From Verrucomicrobiota bacterium (GTDB lineage Bacteria > Verrucomicrobiota > Verrucomicrobiia > Limisphaerales > UBA1100): a DNA stretch of 48,126 nt. The notes beneath the pieces are model-generated. The model saw only the letters and a program-made list of their open reading frames with translations, was not told where the DNA came from and ran no database searches. Position 1 is the stretch's first letter; each line of letters starts with the position of its first letter. Below are positions 44,049 to 48,126 of this stretch, piece by piece. Both the position numbers and the translations under genes were made by a program. Location of the stretch: the NCBI GenBank assembly GCA_030747505.1, contig JASLKQ010000014.1, forward strand, positions 1 to 48,126, written 5' to 3'.

Positions 44049-46835
44049 ATGAACTCTAGCCCACTGCGCAATATACTGGTCGTTACCAAACGTGAATTTG
44101 GAGCATACTTCACGTCTCCCGTAGCCTATGTATTTCTGGTTATCTTTTTACTGCTTTCAGGCTTCTTCACCTTCATGGTTGGGCAGGATTTCTTTCGCAG
44201 AAACGAGGCTTCCCTGGGGTCCTTTTTCCTTTGGCACCCTTGGTTGTACCTTTTTTTGGTTCCGGCCATTGCCATGCGCTTGTGGTCAGAGGAAAAGCGT
44301 ACGGGGACTTTGGAGTTGCTCCTAACTTTACCGATCACGACCGGGCAGGCTGTCATTGGAAAGTTTCTGGCTTCCTGGGCATTCCTGATTGTGGGCTTGA
44401 TTCTAACTTTCCCCATATGGCTAACACCCAACTTTCTGGGTTCTCCGGATAACGGGGCTATAATTTGTGCCTATATTGGAAGTGCCCTCATGGCCGGTGC
44501 CTATCTTGGAATAGGATGCATGACCTCAGCACTCACCCGCAATCAAGTCATCAGCTTTGTGATTTCAGTAATCCTTTGCCTGTTCACCATCCTGGCGGGG
44601 TTCCCTCCAGTGACAGACTTCATTCAGGGACTCTTTCCCGGTAATGAGTTCATTGTTGATCTGGTTTCGAGCTTCAGTGTTATGAGTCATTTTGAGGCCA
44701 TTCAGAGAGGCGTTGTTCATTTGCGTGATTTCCTGTTCTTTGTTTCAGTCATTGTTTTCACTCTAGCGGCTACGACTGTCATTATCCGGAGCGGACAAGA
44801 GAACAAGCCAGCACAGGCCTTCGGTTTTGCCGGTGCTCAAGTCGCCATTTTGGCACTAATCCTTGTCACGGTTAACCTGCTGGCCGGGGCTACCCGAGGT
44901 AAATGGGATTTGACCGAAAACAAAATCCATACCCTTTCCGAAGGCAGCAAAAACATACTCAAGCGGGTTGCAGAAGAACGCGGAGAAGACAAGAACGCTT
45001 TCAAAATTGATGCCCGCCTTTATTTCACCAAGGGGGATGAGCGAATCAGCCCCTTTGTCCGCCAGTATGCATCGCGAGTCAAAGAACTCCTCGAGGAATA
45101 TGAAGCTGCCGGCAATGGCTCAATTGTTTTTACTGAGATTAACCCACAACCCGACACTGATGAAGAGGATCTAGCCAGACAGGATAACATCACAAGGATG
45201 CAGATTGGGCTGGAAGAGTTTGCCTATATCGGGATGACTCTTAGTTACGCTGACAAATCTGAGATGATCAGCCTCTTGGAGCAAGGCCCCGGGGGCAGGG
45301 CGGGAAGTCTGAGGCCTGAAGCAATGCTTGAATACGATATTTCTTCAGCTATAACGCGCCTTCTTAAGGATGAAAGTAAGGCTCCTAACATTGGAGTCAT
45401 GTCGCCACTGCAAATCAATGGTGGTTTCCCACCGAATCTCCCGCCTCAAATGACAAGAGGGCAACGTCCAGCTCCTCCCTGGTTGCTAATGCGGCAACTC
45501 CAAGCCAGTTATGGTCGCAACAATATACAAACCATAGACATGAACGTTCCCGCGATTGCCAGTGACCTTGATTTACTAATCGTGATTCATCCAAAAAGCA
45601 TCAGCGAGAAGGCGCAGTTTGCTATCGATCAGTACGTTCTGGGAGGAGGTAAGGTTGCCGCCTTTTTGGATCCGAACCATGCCCTCGATCAAGGTCCCAT
45701 GGGAGGGTTTTCCCCGCCCACTGGAAGCAGTTCAAATCTCGATAAACTGCTCCCTGCCTGGGGGGTCAACTTTTCTGATAATCGCGTGGTTGCAGACCCC
45801 GCTTTTGCCCTGCGTCCCCCGCAAAGCGGTGACTCGTGGATAACAGCCCTCAATATTCAAACCGAGGGGCTAAATCAGAATGATCCGATCCTGCAACAGT
45901 TAGGGCCTTTGGTGGGCGTACATTTTGGTGCATTCAGAAAGGAAACTGCCCTTGATAAAGGACCTAGGCCCAATATTACAACCTTGATGCATAGCACAAC
46001 AAACTCCGCACTCATTGACGTCAGTCTTACCAAAGGGCTGCTGCCTTTGCCTTCATTCCAACAATCTCAGGCCGCGATAACAAAAACATTTAACCCCACA
46101 AGCGGCACTAACATGCTGGCTCTGAAATTAACCGGTGAATTTACAACCGCTTTTCCCAAAGGGGACCCTGAAAGACCAGAGCCTTCGGCAGATGCCAACT
46201 CAACCCAACCGAAGATTCCGGATAATTCACTCAAGAGAGTTAATAAAGGCGCAAGCCCGGTTGTTGTTTTAGTCGGCGATGTTGATTTTCTTCATGACAC
46301 CAATCAGCAACTCGACCAATTCCGGGGATTCCGAAACAGCAATATGAACTTTGTTCTGAATCTCGTCGATTACCTCACCGGTGATGAAGACCTGATCAGA
46401 ATCAGAAGCCTTACCAATCGAAGTCGGCCTCTTAAAAAACTTAATAAAATGAAAGAGGAGGCGACCAGCCAAATCCGGAAAGAACTAGAAAAAACTGAAC
46501 AGGAACTTGAGGAGGCTGAAAAGAAGGTTCAGGATGTCGCCGGAAAGCTTCAAGACCAGTTGCGCAATGCAATCCAATCCGGTCAATCAGGCGTAATCCG
46601 TCTCCAGGTTTCTGAAGAAGACAGGAAAAAACTGGAATCCAGTCAGGCAGAGGCTGAAGAATCAAGAGACCGTGCGCGTAAGACGATAAGACGAATCAAA
46701 AAGCAAAGGCGCGAAGCTGAAAATTCTCTCCTGAACCGAATCAAGTGGGCTAGCACGGCGGGAATGCCATTTCTAGTAACTATTTTTGGAGTAGGATTAG
46801 CTTTAAGAAACCGGAAACGTACTGCCGCAAAATGA
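44049..46835 (+). CDS. Fused GldF-like permease and GldG-like protein
   Basis: A 928-residue fusion. Residues 1-245 form an ABC-2 permease of about six membrane helices (KREFGAYFTSPVAYVFLVIF near 15, SEEKRTGTLELLLTLPIT near 80). A further helix (about 255-280) leads into a large GldG-like periplasmic domain starting GKWDLTENKIHTLSEGSKNI near 286. Near 790-890 a highly charged coiled coil follows, then a C-terminal membrane helix (about 903-920) and a basic tail. AGGAGG at 44035-44040 is the best ribosome-binding site in the window. GldF and GldG are separate proteins in Flavobacterium. It overlaps the DUF4340 gene by 4 bases. Confidence 0.9.
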   Translation: MNSSPLRNILVVTKREFGAYFTSPVAYVFLVIFLLLSGFFTFMVGQDFFRRNEASLGSFFLWHPWLYLFLVPAIAMRLWSEEKRTGTLELLLTLPITTGQAVIGKFLASWAFLIVGLILTFPIWLTPNFLGSPDNGAIICAYIGSALMAGAYLGIGCMTSALTRNQVISFVISVILCLFTILAGFPPVTDFIQGLFPGNEFIVDLVSSFSVMSHFEAIQRGVVHLRDFLFFVSVIVFTLAATTVIIRSGQENKPAQAFGFAGAQVAILALILVTVNLLAGATRGKWDLTENKIHTLSEGSKNILKRVAEERGEDKNAFKIDARLYFTKGDERISPFVRQYASRVKELLEEYEAAGNGSIVFTEINPQPDTDEEDLARQDNITRMQIGLEEFAYIGMTLSYADKSEMISLLEQGPGGRAGSLRPEAMLEYDISSAITRLLKDESKAPNIGVMSPLQINGGFPPNLPPQMTRGQRPAPPWLLMRQLQASYGRNNIQTIDMNVPAIASDLDLLIVIHPKSISEKAQFAIDQYVLGGGKVAAFLDPNHALDQGPMGGFSPPTGSSSNLDKLLPAWGVNFSDNRVVADPAFALRPPQSGDSWITALNIQTEGLNQNDPILQQLGPLVGVHFGAFRKETALDKGPRPNITTLMHSTTNSALIDVSLTKGLLPLPSFQQSQAAITKTFNPTSGTNMLALKLTGEFTTAFPKGDPERPEPSADANSTQPKIPDNSLKRVNKGASPVVVLVGDVDFLHDTNQQLDQFRGFRNSNMNFVLNLVDYLTGDEDLIRIRSLTNRSRPLKKLNKMKEEATSQIRKELEKTEQELEEAEKKVQDVAGKLQDQLRNAIQSGQSGVIRLQVSEEDRKKLESSQAEAEESRDRARKTIRRIKKQRREAENSLLNRIKWASTAGMPFLVTIFGVGLALRNRKRTAAK

Positions 46836-48061
46836 ACCCAGATAGATCAAATAAAATCGTTGTCCCTGTAATTGTCCTCATTATCCTTGGTGTCATATAT
46901 ATGGTGACCGCCGGAAAGAGCAGCACCGCTGCTATTGTGATCGGGAAAGAACCCTTGGACGAACTGCCTTTCAGCAAAATACATTCAATTGTAATTACCG
47001 CCAACAAAAGTGAAATCAAGGATACCCTTATCTTGAACCGTGCTAAAGAAGGTTGGGTAGTGGTCAGCAGTCAAGGCTACCCTGCTGATGCTGAGAGAAT
47101 CGAAAAATTCGTGCGCGAGTTTAAGGACATGAAAGTACTCAGGGAACTAAGTGCGCCAAGCGACCAACTGGGGCGGATCGAGCTGATTGATCCGGGAGCC
47201 GCATCTGAGAACTCAGCCACTCGTGTCACCCTCCAAGACAAGGAGGGCAAGGCCCTGCATACCCTCCATCTGGGCAAGGAGCTTTCTGCCCCCGGTTCAG
47301 ACAATCAAAATTCCCCCATGGGAGGGGGTGGCGGGTTTCCTGACCGGCGCTTTGTGATGATCGACAGCGATCGAAGCAAGATCACCGTGGTCGACCAAAC
47401 CTTTAGCAACGCCAGCACTACGCCCAGTGATTGGTTGAACAAGGATTTTATCCAGGTGGAGAAGCCTAATAGTATTGAAGTAATATACCCTGGCGAAGGT
47501 TCTACTAATTCGTGGAAAATCACTAAATCCAGTGACGTCTCCGAATGGGAACTGGAAGGGAAGACTCCTGAAGGCAAAATTTTGGACACCGCAAGTGCCC
47601 CATCTTCGCCCTTAAGCTCTCCCTCATTCAACGATCTGGCGACCGACATCGAAAAATTACAGCTGGATGAGAATGCAACCCTAATCAAGATCAAGACCTT
47701 TGATGCTCTGAACTATGAAGTGAAGGTTGGCCCAGTCCCTTCAGGCAGCGACCGCATTATTCAAGTGAGCGTTTCTGCCAACCTCCCCAAGGTGCGCACA
47801 CCTGTAAAAGATGAAAAGCCTGAGGATAAAAAACAACTTGATGAAGAATGGGCCGCCAAACAGAAAACCCTCACCGAAAAACTGGAGAAAGAATCTGGAT
47901 TTACCAAGCACGCGTACCGAGTTAGTAGTTATACCGTGGATTCCATACTCAAGAAGAGAGAGGAACTGTTGAAAGCCAAGGAGGAGGGCGCTATCAAGCC
48001 ACCTACCCCAGGTGAGCTCCCGATCCCTTTCCAGCCCCCCCCACCCATACCCAACAAATAA
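46832..48061 (+). CDS. DUF4340 envelope protein of the Gld-type operon
   Basis: A 409-residue protein with one N-terminal membrane helix (about 9-26, IVVPVIVLIILGVIYMVTAG) and a periplasmic body matching DUF4340, a family found next to GldFG transporters. Body features include KEGWVVVSSQGYPADAERIE near 72, LHLGKELSAPG near 146, RRFVMIDSDRSKITVVDQT near 171, and a repeat of the same fold (NSWKITKSSDVSEWELEGKT) near 225. The C-terminus is proline-rich (FQPPPPIP). The ATG overlaps the preceding stop (ATGA), so synthesis is coupled to the permease. It probably forms part of the exporter's periplasmic assembly; the cargo is unknown. Confidence 0.85.
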   Translation: MNPDRSNKIVVPVIVLIILGVIYMVTAGKSSTAAIVIGKEPLDELPFSKIHSIVITANKSEIKDTLILNRAKEGWVVVSSQGYPADAERIEKFVREFKDMKVLRELSAPSDQLGRIELIDPGAASENSATRVTLQDKEGKALHTLHLGKELSAPGSDNQNSPMGGGGGFPDRRFVMIDSDRSKITVVDQTFSNASTTPSDWLNKDFIQVEKPNSIEVIYPGEGSTNSWKITKSSDVSEWELEGKTPEGKILDTASAPSSPLSSPSFNDLATDIEKLQLDENATLIKIKTFDALNYEVKVGPVPSGSDRIIQVSVSANLPKVRTPVKDEKPEDKKQLDEEWAAKQKTLTEKLEKESGFTKHAYRVSSYTVDSILKKREELLKAKEEGAIKPPTPGELPIPFQPPPPIPNK

Positions 48062-48076
48062 ACGCCCTGATTTTTG

Positions 48077-48089
48077 CCTGATTTTCAGG
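48077..48089 (+). terminator. Weak hairpin after the Gld-type operon
   Basis: CCTGA and TCAGG pair around a three-base TTT loop 16 bases after the DUF4340 stop. The stem is short and the T-run precedes rather than follows it, so it is a poor intrinsic terminator. TTGACA at 48111-48116 could be the -35 box of a next promoter, cut by the window end. Confidence 0.25.
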
Positions 48090-48126
48090 ATTATAAATCA
48101 TTCCCGATAATTGACATTATGACCCA

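Overview
The window reads as a chromosomal segment of a Verrucomicrobiota (PVC) bacterium. The grounds are the GyrA active-site context (HPHGEAVIYP, a spelling I associate with this superphylum), a YdjY-family exported protein, a fused GldF-GldG transporter followed by a DUF4340 protein, exported amidohydrolases, and a 31-residue COX24-like ribosomal protein. The phylum is an inference; nothing here fixes genus or order. Most genes are housekeeping and intact. I see no tRNA, rRNA, CRISPR array or intact transposase.

Layout. 1-8.9 kb, all +: yajC end, fused secDF, terC/alx, a small membrane protein, recJ, ispD, an S41 protease and tsaD, tightly packed with several 4-base or shorter junctions. 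8.9-11.8 kb, all -: an aspartate aminotransferase, an M23 peptidase lipoprotein, and a small lipoprotein that resembles the periplasmic head of SecD. 11.76-13.07 kb: the only long gap, without a credible protein gene but dense in inverted repeats, including long-range complementary arms, and closed by a strong + strand terminator. I read it as one or two large structured RNAs; a transposon-type OMEGA/HEARO-like RNA is one possibility I cannot prove. 13.07-28.4 kb, +: cysK, rho, a WYL regulator, smc, trxB, hisB, an ECF sigma factor with a probable anti-sigma partner, then gyrB and gyrA. 28.5-30.8 kb, -: three exported proteins of unknown purpose (YdjY, MORN/YwqK-like lipoprotein, alpha-alpha toroid protein). 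30.8-35.3 kb, +: glucan phosphorylase, rlmN, hisH, superoxide dismutase. 35.4-39.5 kb, -: two coupled exported amidohydrolases containing three modules, only one with the metal-binding HxH. 39.6-48.1 kb, +: purN, hisG, the tiny COX24-like protein, a TPR lipoprotein, and a three-gene Gld-type ABC operon.

The genes cover protein export (YajC, SecDF), DNA topology and segregation (GyrAB, SMC), transcription (Rho, ECF sigma, WYL), recombination (RecJ), ribosome and tRNA modification (RlmN, TsaD), isoprenoid, histidine, cysteine and purine synthesis, glycogen breakdown and redox defence (TrxB, Sod). Histidine genes are scattered (hisB, hisH, hisG). Only about four of some 36 starts have a good Shine-Dalgarno sequence.

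The main candidates for something undescribed are the structured-RNA region at 11.76-13.07 kb, the SecD-head-like lipoprotein beside it, the tandem dyads before cysK, the exported trio at 28.5-30.8 kb, and the amidohydrolase pair with modules lacking the usual metal ligands.
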